Shown here piece by piece: positions 49,418 to 57,339 of a stretch of 64,000 nt of DNA. The translations under genes and the position numbers were made by a program. The notes below the pieces were generated by a model. It saw only the letters and a list, made by a program, of their open reading frames with translations, did no database searches and had not been told where the DNA came from. Origin of the DNA: Candidatus Omnitrophota bacterium (GTDB lineage Bacteria > CAIJMQ01); contig JAHJCU010000004.1 in assembly GCA_018812925.1 (NCBI GenBank), forward strand, positions 529,441-593,440. The letters run 5' to 3'. Within the stretch, counting starts at the first letter, position 1, and the number at the start of each line of letters is the position of its first letter.

Positions 49418-49426
49418 CCGGCAAGT

Positions 49427-49460
49427 GACTGCCATCAAAACATTGGCGGTCTTTTGCTTT
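49427..49460 (+). terminator. Rho-independent terminator after clpC
   Basis: GACTGCCA (49427-49434) pairs with TGGCGGTC (49444-49451) with one G-T pair; the loop is TCAAAACAT and TTTTGCTTT follows. It ends five bases before the GTG start of the next gene, which may therefore depend on read-through or an internal promoter. Confidence 0.7.
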
Positions 49461-49464
49461 AAAA

Positions 49465-50190
49465 GTGAAAAATCTCATTAAAAATATAATTCTTTTTATA
49501 TGTTTTATTATATTTTCCACCACTTTAGCGTTATGTCAACCTGCGAAAAATCCTGCAAATTGGCAGTTTAGTTTGCAGTGGGAAAAGATTGCGTTATCTG
49601 AAGTCCCGATTCCGGATACAAGAATAAAAATCATAGACGGATATGCTAATGTATCTTTTTTATTTTATAAGTCCGACTTATCCGATGAAGTTCTCTTAAG
49701 CGCCGAAGGCAACATAGAGCAGGGTAAGATTTATGTACAGCAATGGGATGAAGAGATTAGTGAAATTAGCGGCGACTTTATTATAAAGGATAACCAACTA
49801 AAGGTAAGCCCTTTAAAGGGTAAATTTAAGAATACTCCTTTTGATGCGGAAGCAATTATAGAACTGGTTTCACCATATCCTTTTGATGCAAAGGTCAAAG
49901 CAAAAGGTGTTATGTTGGAGGAATTGTCTTCCTTTTTGCCTTTCTTGAAAGATTACGTTGCACTTAAATCGCCTGCAGAAGCACAGTTTAATGTCCAAGG
50001 TGTTTTGCCTGCCGGATCTATAGAATTTGAAGCGATTTTACAGGAAGTGGTTTTGTATTCGGTTCTGATGAGCAATATGAATATTTCTTTTGTTTGGAGT
50101 GACAATAAGATTATGTTGAAAAAGTTTTCTGCGGATTTAGACGAAGGGAAAATTTCCGGAGAAGGGGAAATAATCTTAAATCAGAAATGA
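49465..50190 (+). CDS. Exported AsmA/TamB-like protein
   Basis: 241-residue envelope protein. A signal peptide or anchor (IILFICFIIFSTTLALCQP, about 7-26) is followed by beta-rich sequence with SAEGNIEQGKIYVQ, GDFIIKDNQLKVSPLKGKFK and FDAKVKAKGVMLEELSSFLP, a pattern of AsmA-like repeats that lie along the periplasm. It is much shorter than AsmA or TamB and could be a fragment of that fold. The GTG start lacks a clear Shine-Dalgarno. Function unknown; a role in lipid or outer membrane homeostasis is inference. Confidence 0.6.
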   Translation: MKNLIKNIILFICFIIFSTTLALCQPAKNPANWQFSLQWEKIALSEVPIPDTRIKIIDGYANVSFLFYKSDLSDEVLLSAEGNIEQGKIYVQQWDEEISEISGDFIIKDNQLKVSPLKGKFKNTPFDAEAIIELVSPYPFDAKVKAKGVMLEELSSFLPFLKDYVALKSPAEAQFNVQGVLPAGSIEFEAILQEVVLYSVLMSNMNISFVWSDNKIMLKKFSADLDEGKISGEGEIILNQK

Positions 50191-50213
50191 AAGAAGATAA
50201 AGGTTAAAAGGTA

Positions 50214-50400
50214 ACGCCCGCCTGTTTACGAAATGGGCAGGAAACCCGTGTGCGTTAAATTTTGTAAATGGTAATTGGTAAATAGTAATTTTTAAAATTA
50301 CGGATTACGATTTACCCTTAGAGATTGCTAAGCAATCTCAAGGACTTTGGTCCCGGGAATCTTTTAGATTCCACGGGGCAAGTTACCGATTACGAAAAAA
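50214..50400. repeat. Hairpin, word array and palindromic element before folC
   Basis: CGCCCGCCTGTTTACGAAAT hairpin (50214-50240), words TAAATGGTAATTGGTAAATA and TTACGGATTACGATTTACC, then the empty-site element 50315-50378 (CCCTTAGAGATTGC...AGATTCCACGGGG), then TTACCGATTACG. No gene. Confidence 0.7.
50315..50378. mobile_element. Palindromic element, uninterrupted copy (empty site)
   Basis: 64 bp: CCCTTAGAGATTGC-TAA-GCAATCTCAAGGAC-TTT-GGTCCCGGGAATCTTT and TAGATTCCACGGGG. The copy at 42038-42164 has the same flanking 64 bases with a 63-bp insertion between AATCTTT and TAGATTCC. Confidence 0.85.
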
Positions 50401-50435
50401 TAATACAACCTATACTTTATTCTTTAGTTTAAGTC

Positions 50436-51776
50436 ATGACCTACAAACAGTCTCTTGCTTGGCTATATGGTTTAGAAGGGCATGGAATAAAATTAGGTCT
50501 TTCAAATATCAAAAAACTTCTTGAACATTTTGGGAACCCGCATCTTTCCTATCCCGTTATTCTAATTGCCGGCACAAATGGTAAGGGTTCTGTTGCTTCT
50601 TTTATCGCCAATATATTGCGTGAATCGGGATTAAAAGTTGGTCTTTATACTTCCCCCCATCTTATAACAATAAGAGAAAGAATCAGCATACTGCAAAATA
50701 AAGACTTGCTCGCCTACGGCAAGCAGGCAGGCAAACAAGATATATCAAGGATAGCATTCACTCAACTTGCAAGTGAATTAAAGAAAGAAATTAAAAAAAT
50801 ATTCGATTGTCCTCCTTTTTCTCGCCCAACTTTTTTTGAAGTATTGACTGCACTCTCATTCATATATTTTAAAAAAGAAAAAATAGACGTGGCAGTTTAT
50901 GAAGTTGGTTTAGGCGGACGGCTTGACGCCACAAATATTACCGAGCCGTTCCTTTCCGTAATAACTGTAATTGGGATGGACCATACAAATTATCTGGGAA
51001 AAACGCTTTCGTCTATAGCAAAAGAAAAAGGAGGTATCATCAGGGGAAAAACCCCTTTGGTCACGGGCGCCGACGGTGAAGCGCTGGATACTTTGATTGA
51101 ACTTGCTAAAGCGAAAAAAGCGCCGATTTTTATATATGGGAAAGATTTTTCATTAAAAAATCATAAGGAAGAAGATTCGCACCAGCTTTTAAATATTCAG
51201 GGAATAAAAGATTTTTATCCGAATGTTTTAATCTCTTTGAAAGGTAAATGGCAGCATATCAATGCAAGTTTAGCTGTTGCCGCATCCGAAATTTTATCTA
51301 AATGGCTCCCCATTAAAAAAGAACACATATACAAGGGATTAGAAAAAACTACCTGGTCCGGAAGATTGGAGAGAATCGGCGAACGACCGTCTTTTATTCT
51401 TGACGGCGCGCATAATCCGCAAGCGGCAAAAATCTTAAAAGAAGAAATTATAAAAATAAAATCGGCGGGTAAGAATATAAAAATGATTTTTGGTGTGTTA
51501 AAGGACAAAGATAGAGAAAACATAATGAAAGAAATTTTTCCGGTGGTAGATGAAATTATTTTAGTTAAGCCCAACACTAAAAGAGCCGTGTCTTTGAGTA
51601 TATTGAAAAAAGAAGGCAAAATTTATAACAAAAATATAACAACAAGCATAAAGCTTGCATCAACAATAAAAGAGCTTAAGAAAAATAAAAAAGATAAAAA
51701 TATTATATTAATCTGCGGGTCTTTATATTTGGTAGGCGAAGCAAGAAGTATACTGCTGAAGAAGAAGCAGGAATGA
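50436..51776 (+). CDS. folC: Folylpolyglutamate synthase / dihydrofolate synthase
   Basis: Adds glutamate to folates (and, if bifunctional, to dihydropteroate). 446 residues. The Mur-ligase-like ATP-binding loop is LIAGTNGKGSVASFIANIL; LYTSPHLITIRERI, YEVGLGGRLDATNI, ITVIGMDHTNYLG and ERIGERPSFILDGAHNPQA follow. Residues about 88-102 (LLAYGKQAGKQDISR) lie where other FolC proteins have none and are encoded by a small palindrome-like sequence near 50705-50735. The stop is directly followed by a composite palindromic repeat. Confidence 0.94.
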   Translation: MTYKQSLAWLYGLEGHGIKLGLSNIKKLLEHFGNPHLSYPVILIAGTNGKGSVASFIANILRESGLKVGLYTSPHLITIRERISILQNKDLLAYGKQAGKQDISRIAFTQLASELKKEIKKIFDCPPFSRPTFFEVLTALSFIYFKKEKIDVAVYEVGLGGRLDATNITEPFLSVITVIGMDHTNYLGKTLSSIAKEKGGIIRGKTPLVTGADGEALDTLIELAKAKKAPIFIYGKDFSLKNHKEEDSHQLLNIQGIKDFYPNVLISLKGKWQHINASLAVAASEILSKWLPIKKEHIYKGLEKTTWSGRLERIGERPSFILDGAHNPQAAKILKEEIIKIKSAGKNIKMIFGVLKDKDRENIMKEIFPVVDEIILVKPNTKRAVSLSILKKEGKIYNKNITTSIKLASTIKELKKNKKDKNIILICGSLYLVGEARSILLKKKQE

Positions 51777-51777
51777 T

Positions 51778-51866
51778 CCCCCCTAGTTTTACTTCATAAA
51801 ACTAACAGGGGGGACTTCGCACTCCAACCCTGAACCACGTAGGATTCAGGGCAAAGACAGGAGTGC
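51778..51866. repeat. Composite palindromic repeat with inner insertion
   Basis: CCCCCCTAGTTTT...AAAACTAACAGGGGGG (51778-51813), spacer ACTTC, then GCACTCC...GGAGTGC (51819-51866), whose loop contains another palindrome, CCCTGAA...TTCAGGG. Relative to the other copies the two hairpins are in reversed order, so the whole composite lies in the opposite orientation. Confidence 0.8.
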
Positions 51867-51946
51867 TTCGTTAAATGCCTCAAGGATAGTTTATTGTTTA
51901 TGGCTATTTTGACAAAATGAGGAAGTATTGCTAAATTAAATAAAAG

Positions 51947-52345
51947 ATGATTTCAGAAAAAGATATAAAGAGAATAAGTCGGCTCAAGCAGGGTTTAAAA
52001 TGGTTTAAACCATTTTGTGTATTATTTTATTTTTTATGTTTATTTACGATTGCTACGAGGATATATGACATTTATGACATTGCTAACTGTAAGAGGTTAT
52101 CTAAAGAAAGCATATTTTATTTAATAAAAATTGGAGTTTCTGGAGCGACATCTTTACCACCTGATTATTCATTCCAAAATTATGAACTTCTTATCTTTAG
52201 TTTAACGGGAGAAATTATTCTTTTTTTGATTATTATTATTACTTTCTCTGTGATTTTCTGGACAACTTTATCTGTTAATAAGTTCGCTCTACATCTTTGG
52301 GACCACATAAAAGAGATTGAATCAAAAGATAAGGAAACTAATTAA
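51947..52345 (+). CDS. Hypothetical membrane protein
   Basis: 132-residue protein with two hydrophobic segments, WFKPFCVLFYFLCLFTIATR (about 19-38) and IILFLIIIITFSVIFWTTLS (about 89-108), and charged ends. It begins shortly after the folC-side repeat. No family is recognised. Confidence 0.5.
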   Translation: MISEKDIKRISRLKQGLKWFKPFCVLFYFLCLFTIATRIYDIYDIANCKRLSKESIFYLIKIGVSGATSLPPDYSFQNYELLIFSLTGEIILFLIIIITFSVIFWTTLSVNKFALHLWDHIKEIESKDKETN

Positions 52346-52403
52346 GTAGTTTAACGAAATCCGATAACCCATAGTCCCCCTGTTAATTTTAAGTCTTAAC
52401 TTT

Positions 52404-52436
52404 GTGCCTCCCCGCCTGCTTGCGAAGCGGGCAGGT
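52404..52436. repeat. CCCGCCTGC hairpin
   Basis: Between the convergent genes at 52345 and 52465, CCCCGCCTGCTTGCGAAGCG and GGCAGG form the same GC-rich palindrome as at 25105, 26486 and 44411. A CCCCCTGTTAATTTTAAG half-hairpin lies just upstream. Confidence 0.55.
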
Positions 52437-52464
52437 GTGCCTGTTTCTCATCAGTTGCGCGTTT

Positions 52465-53136
52465 CTACTTCGCTATCATTGTTCTTACTCTATCGGCGGC
52501 ATTTTCAGCGTGTTTGGCGATTTGTCCGATAAGGTTGCCCAATTTCAACAGATGATATACGGATAACGGGTCAATAGAAAGGTTAAATGCTTTCTTTGCG
52601 AAAACTTTTCCTATCTGGTCATCTTCCCATTCTTTTAAGTGGACTTCTTTGATGTTTTCTTTTATCTGGTCGCGCATTTTATTTGAGCTACTAAACGAAA
52701 CTATATCTTTTACGTGTATTATCACTTTTTCATACGACTCAATGCATTCTATAACTTTATAAAGATGGTTCAATAAATCATCTTTTATTTCCGCAGGAAC
52801 CTTTGTTTGCCTAAAATGCAACCATACGACTGCATTTTCAGCAAAATCCAGAATTGAATCCTGCTCGTTTAAAAGTCTTAAGAATACGCCTATATCCACC
52901 GAAAGAAGAATTTGTTTCGGCATGTGCGCTGTGATATTGCCCTTTATAATGTCTGCTTCGTGTTCTAATTTAATAATTTCTTGGCTTAACTTTTCGCTTT
53001 TATCGTAATCACCTTCGCAATAAGTTGTTATACAATCTTTTAAAATCGCCATGCCTTCTTTTGTCTTTTGAGCATGTTCTAAAAGTTTATCAAATGGGGA
53101 AACTCTTAACATCCCCAACATAGGAATCCTTGGCAT
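52465..53136 (-). CDS. DUF47/PhoU-like Pit accessory protein
   Basis: Helical, cytoplasmic PhoU-like protein of 223 residues that is encoded next to Pit transporters in many bacteria and is thought to regulate them. Signatures are MLGMLRVSPFDKLLEHAQKT, then SQEIIKLEHEADIIKGNIT and VDIGVFLRLLNEQDSILDFA (metal-binding acidic residues in EHEAD and DSILD). It follows the transporter gene by 46 bases and is presumably co-transcribed. Confidence 0.87.
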   Translation of the reverse strand: MPRIPMLGMLRVSPFDKLLEHAQKTKEGMAILKDCITTYCEGDYDKSEKLSQEIIKLEHEADIIKGNITAHMPKQILLSVDIGVFLRLLNEQDSILDFAENAVVWLHFRQTKVPAEIKDDLLNHLYKVIECIESYEKVIIHVKDIVSFSSSNKMRDQIKENIKEVHLKEWEDDQIGKVFAKKAFNLSIDPLSVYHLLKLGNLIGQIAKHAENAADRVRTMIAK

Positions 53137-53182
53137 AATAATACCCCCTTTTTTATCTTCCCTAAACCGGAATTTCTCTAGT

Positions 53183-54397
53183 TTAGGGCTTAAACAACCT
53201 CATTAAACCTAAATATACTGGAATAGTCAATAAAGCGGTAACAGGAACTGTAAGAAACCAGGAATAAACTATTTTCTTTAATAATCCCAAATCCAATGTG
53301 TCTAATCCTTTTGCAAGTCCGATACCGACAACAGCTCCCACAACCGCATGTGTGGTGGATACGGGCATACCTAATTTTGAAGCCAAAAGAACGGATGTTG
53401 CTGCTGCAAAATCTATAGTAAAACCTCGCGTGTTACTCAATTTAGTAATTTTTTTGCCTATTGTTTCCATAACTTTGTGGCCCCAGGTGCTTATACCTAA
53501 GGAAATGCCTATCCCGCCAATAGCCAAAAGCCATATAGGAACTTCAACTTTTGAGCCGATAGCTCCGGTTTTTATTATAGAATAGATTGCTGCAACAGGT
53601 CCTATGGCATTCGCCACGTCATTAGCTCCGTTTGATAGAGCCATATAACCTGAGGTCATAATTTGGAGTCTTCTAAAAATACTTTCTACTTTGCCGACTT
53701 TCTGCGTAAATCTCCTTATCCAGAACCAAAATAATAAAATAGCTACTATAGCGACCAATACAACAATGAAGAATTTGCCTTGCAACATAACGCCTAGGGA
53801 AGTTCTGAACATGAGAGAAACTAATATGATAGTAACTGTAATAGTTATAATAAATGGAGATATTATTATGGCTGCTCTTTTTCTACTCTTCGCTTTAAAA
53901 ATAAATTTCACAAGGAATTTGAAAATCAAAAAAGCCATTACTCCGGACAATATAGGTGAGGTTACCCAAGATAACGCAACGCCTCCGAGTTTTGGCCAGT
54001 TAACGGCATCTACACCTCCGCAAATCAAGCCAAACCCTATTAGCGCGCCGACAATAGAATGAGTGGTAGATATAGGCCAGGATTTCCATGTCGCGAAAGT
54101 AATCCATACGCCTGCGGCAAAAAGCGCAGAGATAAATCCGATTATTGCTATTTGAGGGTCTTTTATAAAAGTAGGGTCTACGATTCCTTTTCTTATAGTA
54201 TCGGTAACATGCGAACCTATAAATGTCGCGCCAACCATTGTAAGGATAGACGCTATCACTATTGCCTGTTTATATGTGATAGCTTTTGCGCCTACGGCTG
54301 AAGCCATCGAATTGGCGACATCATTTGCGCCGATATTCCAGGCAACATATAATCCCATTAAAAGACCGCTAACGAGGAGAATAAAAGATATATCCAT
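53183..54397 (-). CDS. Low-affinity inorganic phosphate transporter (PiT family)
   Basis: Inner-membrane phosphate permease driven by H+ or Na+. 404 residues with many membrane helices. The two PHO4 repeats carry the marker sequences NIGANDVANSMASAVGAKAI (residues about 21-40) and SNGANDVANAIGPVAAIYSI (about 258-277), and WPISTTHSIVGALIG and PVSTTHAVVGAVVGIG show the conserved STTH motifs. Paired with a DUF47 partner. The ion coupled to transport is unknown. Confidence 0.92.
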   Translation of the reverse strand: MDISFILLVSGLLMGLYVAWNIGANDVANSMASAVGAKAITYKQAIVIASILTMVGATFIGSHVTDTIRKGIVDPTFIKDPQIAIIGFISALFAAGVWITFATWKSWPISTTHSIVGALIGFGLICGGVDAVNWPKLGGVALSWVTSPILSGVMAFLIFKFLVKFIFKAKSRKRAAIIISPFIITITVTIILVSLMFRTSLGVMLQGKFFIVVLVAIVAILLFWFWIRRFTQKVGKVESIFRRLQIMTSGYMALSNGANDVANAIGPVAAIYSIIKTGAIGSKVEVPIWLLAIGGIGISLGISTWGHKVMETIGKKITKLSNTRGFTIDFAAATSVLLASKLGMPVSTTHAVVGAVVGIGLAKGLDTLDLGLLKKIVYSWFLTVPVTALLTIPVYLGLMRLFKP

Positions 54398-54444
54398 TTT
54401 TTCGAGGAGTAGTTTGAATTTTAAAACATTTTATCACAAGAGAT

Positions 54445-56154
54445 TTATAATTTCTTAATATTCTTTTTTGCAAGAATAATTAACAAAACAACCAGATAAA
54501 GGGCATTAAGATATGCAAATAAATCCCCAAATCGTGTATAGAAAGTTTTGGTGTAAGAAGGACTAATCTGATTAGTTGCAAACCCCTTTACTCCAACTGC
54601 TCTTCCGTTCTCATTCAATGTTTCGATAGGTCTTCCGTATGAATCTATAAATCCGCTTATCCCGTTATTTGCCGCTCTGATTAATGGTCTTCTGTTTTCT
54701 ACGGCTCTAAATACGGAATGCGTAAAGTGTTGCCATAAAGCGGGTGATTCCCTGAAGTGAGCGTCGTTTGTAATGACCACCAGAAAGTTAGCGCCTTTAT
54801 TAGTGAATCTTCTTGCTAAATCCGGGAACAAATCCTCAAAACATATTAGTGTTGCAAAGTTATTGGGAATTGGTAATTGTCCCCCCTTGTTTTCTTTTTT
54901 ATCCCCTCTGTTTTCTTTGGAAAACAAAGAAGGGGGGAGAACAACATGCAGGGGGGATTTCAGATTTCGGATTTCAAAAATAGTATAATCTTTCCCTTCA
55001 CTGAAATTGCCTATTTGTGGAAAAACATCACTCAAGAAAAATAAGAATTTTTTAATCGGGATATATTCTGCGAAAGGGACAAGATGGATTTTATTATAAA
55101 TTTGATCTATTTTTCCATCAGGCATAATAAGCAATGCCGAATTATAATCTCTGTCGCTTTTCCGATTCACTACTCCCATCAACAGTGGTGTGCTTGAGTA
55201 GTCGGTTAGGCTTTGTACTTTTTGAAATAAGGGACTGTGGATATCAACATAATCCGGGTAGGATGTTTCGGGCCAGACAATAAGAGAAATCCCTTTTTCT
55301 ATGCTTGCATAAATACTTAATTCGGCATAAATATTTACGATATTTTCCGCGTATTCTTCGTCCCATTTTATATCCTGCGCAATATTCCCCTGAACGACGG
55401 AAACTTTAATCTTTCTGCATTCGCATTCTTCGTCTAAAGGCGGCACATATCCCCATATACTTATAGCTATTATTATTATTAAAGCCAACAGTAAATTTCT
55501 TGCCTGCTTTTTTGTTTTTGTCCCGTAAAAAAACTTGCTCGCTTTAACGAATTGAGACGAGTTTTTAACGGGATTTGCGAAAATGAAGTCTGAAATTGCC
55601 GCATTGAACATAACAATCATAAACGAAACGCCATAAACACCGGTTATCGAAGAAATCTGTATCAGATGTATATTTCTCCATTGAGAATAACCAAGTAAAG
55701 ACCATGGGAAACTTACGAACAGGTAAGTTCTTGCCAGTTCGAAAATAACCCAAAGGGGCGGGGCGATAAAGACCAGAGGATACTCTGTTTTTCTTGTTAA
55801 AAGTTTAAGAAACAAACCGAAAAACCCGAGAAATAATGCGAGGTAAATAACCAAAAGGCAGTAACCTAGAAAAGTTACATAAACCAGCCACCAGATATGA
55901 TATGCCCAAAAAACCAGCCCGGCTAAGTAGTAGAAAGTAAATATTTTTCTTGGCGATGATTCTTTCCCGTTTGACGGAATTTTTTGGGAAGGCCCGCCTG
56001 CCTTGCGGAAGCGGGCAGGCAAAAGAGAGAATAGAGGTATTAGAGCGAACCACGCTAGAAACGAAAGATTAAAAGGAGCAAAAGAAAATATTAAAAGAAT
56101 AGCGGAGAATGTTGATAAAACAACGGGAATCACATCGTTCTTCAATTTTAACAT
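54445..56154 (-). CDS. lnt: Apolipoprotein N-acyltransferase with palindrome-encoded insertions
   Basis: Adds the third acyl chain to lipoproteins in the inner membrane, needed for Lol sorting to the outer membrane. 569 residues: several N-terminal helices, then a nitrilase-like domain with catalytic Glu in IVWPETSYPD (near 296), Lys in YNKIHLVPFAEYIP (near 351) and Cys in LICFEDLFPDLARR (near 438). Three palindromic repeats lie inside the reading frame: residues about 45-54 (cytoplasmic loop), 194-212 (NSSQFVKASKFFYGTK) and 400-425 (LPPSLFSKENRGDKKENKGG). All keep the frame and avoid the active site, so the enzyme is probably functional. Confidence 0.93.
   Translation of the reverse strand: MLKLKNDVIPVVLSTFSAILLIFSFAPFNLSFLAWFALIPLFSLLPARFRKAGGPSQKIPSNGKESSPRKIFTFYYLAGLVFWAYHIWWLVYVTFLGYCLLVIYLALFLGFFGLFLKLLTRKTEYPLVFIAPPLWVIFELARTYLFVSFPWSLLGYSQWRNIHLIQISSITGVYGVSFMIVMFNAAISDFIFANPVKNSSQFVKASKFFYGTKTKKQARNLLLALIIIIAISIWGYVPPLDEECECRKIKVSVVQGNIAQDIKWDEEYAENIVNIYAELSIYASIEKGISLIVWPETSYPDYVDIHSPLFQKVQSLTDYSSTPLLMGVVNRKSDRDYNSALLIMPDGKIDQIYNKIHLVPFAEYIPIKKFLFFLSDVFPQIGNFSEGKDYTIFEIRNLKSPLHVVLPPSLFSKENRGDKKENKGGQLPIPNNFATLICFEDLFPDLARRFTNKGANFLVVITNDAHFRESPALWQHFTHSVFRAVENRRPLIRAANNGISGFIDSYGRPIETLNENGRAVGVKGFATNQISPSYTKTFYTRFGDLFAYLNALYLVVLLIILAKKNIKKL
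54880..54957. repeat. CCCCCC palindromic element inside lnt
   Basis: CCCCCCTTGTTTTC opens it, then CCCCTCTGTTTTC...GAAAACAAAGAAGGGG, and it ends GCAGGGGGGA. Outer CCCCCC/GGGGGG arms enclose a second palindrome, as in the intergenic copies. Translated in frame as Lnt residues about 400-425. Confidence 0.75.
55521..55573. repeat. TCCCGT/ACGGGA palindrome inside lnt
   Basis: TCCCGTAAAAAAACTTGCTC and GACGAGTTTTTAACGGGA form nested arms around CTTTAACGAATTG. The same CGTAAAAAAACTTCG...TTTTTAACG core occurs at 7823-7853. Translated as Lnt residues about 194-212. Confidence 0.7.
55992..56020. repeat. CCCGCCTGC palindrome inside lnt
   Basis: GCCCGCCTGCCTTGCGGAAG then CGGGCAGGC, the family present in several intergenic regions, translated as about ten residues of an Lnt loop (ARFRKAGGPS). 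Confidence 0.65.
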
Positions 56155-56266
56155 TAGTTTATCCTCACATAAATATGTCGGAGGTGAGGACGGGTTATTA
56201 TAACATCAATAGAAATTTCATAAAATTTAATATAGAATTAGCCAAATAGAATAAAGAGAGATATTT

Positions 56267-57328
56267 ATGGGATGGCAAATAAAAACAAAAGACGGCGCGC
56301 TTTACGGTCCTGTCGATTCGGAAATCTTAAGGCAGTGGATTCAACAGAAAAGAATCTTAGAGGATGATTTTGTTTGGTCCGAAGATAAAAAGCAGTGGGT
56401 GATTATAAAATCCGTTTCACAGTTGCAGGACTTATTTAAAGAAGAGAAGGTTCCTCCGGCAAATAAGAAGAGGGTTCCCAAGGTTAATATTCCAACGCCC
56501 AAAGATTTATCCGAAACTCTTTATGATGATAAAAAGACGCTTACCGACCAACTAATAGCCGATGCCTGGCGTGCTATGCTTGCCAAAGGAATATGGTCTA
56601 TTATGGGCGCGATTTTCCTAACGGTAATAGTGGCTATGGCGGGGTCTATGCTTTTAATGGGGATTATTCGGAATTTCCCAGTCAATGTCATCATAAGCAA
56701 TTTGATAACAAACTTTATTTGGTACCTTATTGTTGCCGCTTTAACTTTAGGATGGTCGGCATATTCTTTGAGAATAGCCCGTAAAGAAACGGTTAATGTC
56801 GGCTCGATTTTTGAAGGCTTTAGGGGGCAATATCTCTGGCACGCTCTGGGAGGTTATTTATTAATAGCTTTATTGACTGCTCTTGCAAGTCTTGTTTCTT
56901 TTGGGATTTGGGGATTCTATCTTACGTTTGCATATCTTCTCACCTACTTCTTCATTTTTGATGAAAACAAGGGACCTTGGGAAGGGATGAAAGCAAGTTA
57001 CGATATTACCAAGGGCTACAAGTGGAGAATTCTGGCGGTTCAGACAGTATGCGTGCTTTTCGGAATACTCTTTCTGGGTATCGGTCTTATTGTGACTATG
57101 CCTCTTGCAAATATAGCAATCGCATCTCTTTATTATCGTATCCGAACGGGCCGCATATCCGAAAAACATTTACAAACAAGTCCTGCTGAATACTTAATAG
57201 TTTTAATTCCTATTATAGCGATAATTGTTTTTATTATATTAACGTTCTCAGGTGTTCTTATAAAGCAAGTGCCTTTATTATTACCACAGATTGAAAATAT
57301 TTTTAAAAACCTGTCTGTAAAAATCTAA
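56267..57328 (+). CDS. GYF_2-domain membrane protein
   Basis: 353 residues. Residues 2-58 are a GYF_2 domain (WQIKTKDGALYGPVDSEILR; QWIQQKRILEDDFVWSED), a protein-interaction module. From about 105 there are several membrane helices (IWSIMGAIFLTVIVAMAGSM and others) with FIFDENKGPWEGMKASYDIT and KGYKWRILAVQ, a pattern of DUF4013/DUF975-like bacterial membrane proteins. The next gene is a homologue, 11 bases away. Function unknown. Confidence 0.75.
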   Translation: MGWQIKTKDGALYGPVDSEILRQWIQQKRILEDDFVWSEDKKQWVIIKSVSQLQDLFKEEKVPPANKKRVPKVNIPTPKDLSETLYDDKKTLTDQLIADAWRAMLAKGIWSIMGAIFLTVIVAMAGSMLLMGIIRNFPVNVIISNLITNFIWYLIVAALTLGWSAYSLRIARKETVNVGSIFEGFRGQYLWHALGGYLLIALLTALASLVSFGIWGFYLTFAYLLTYFFIFDENKGPWEGMKASYDITKGYKWRILAVQTVCVLFGILFLGIGLIVTMPLANIAIASLYYRIRTGRISEKHLQTSPAEYLIVLIPIIAIIVFIILTFSGVLIKQVPLLLPQIENIFKNLSVKI

Positions 57329-57339
57329 AGGAGGAAATT

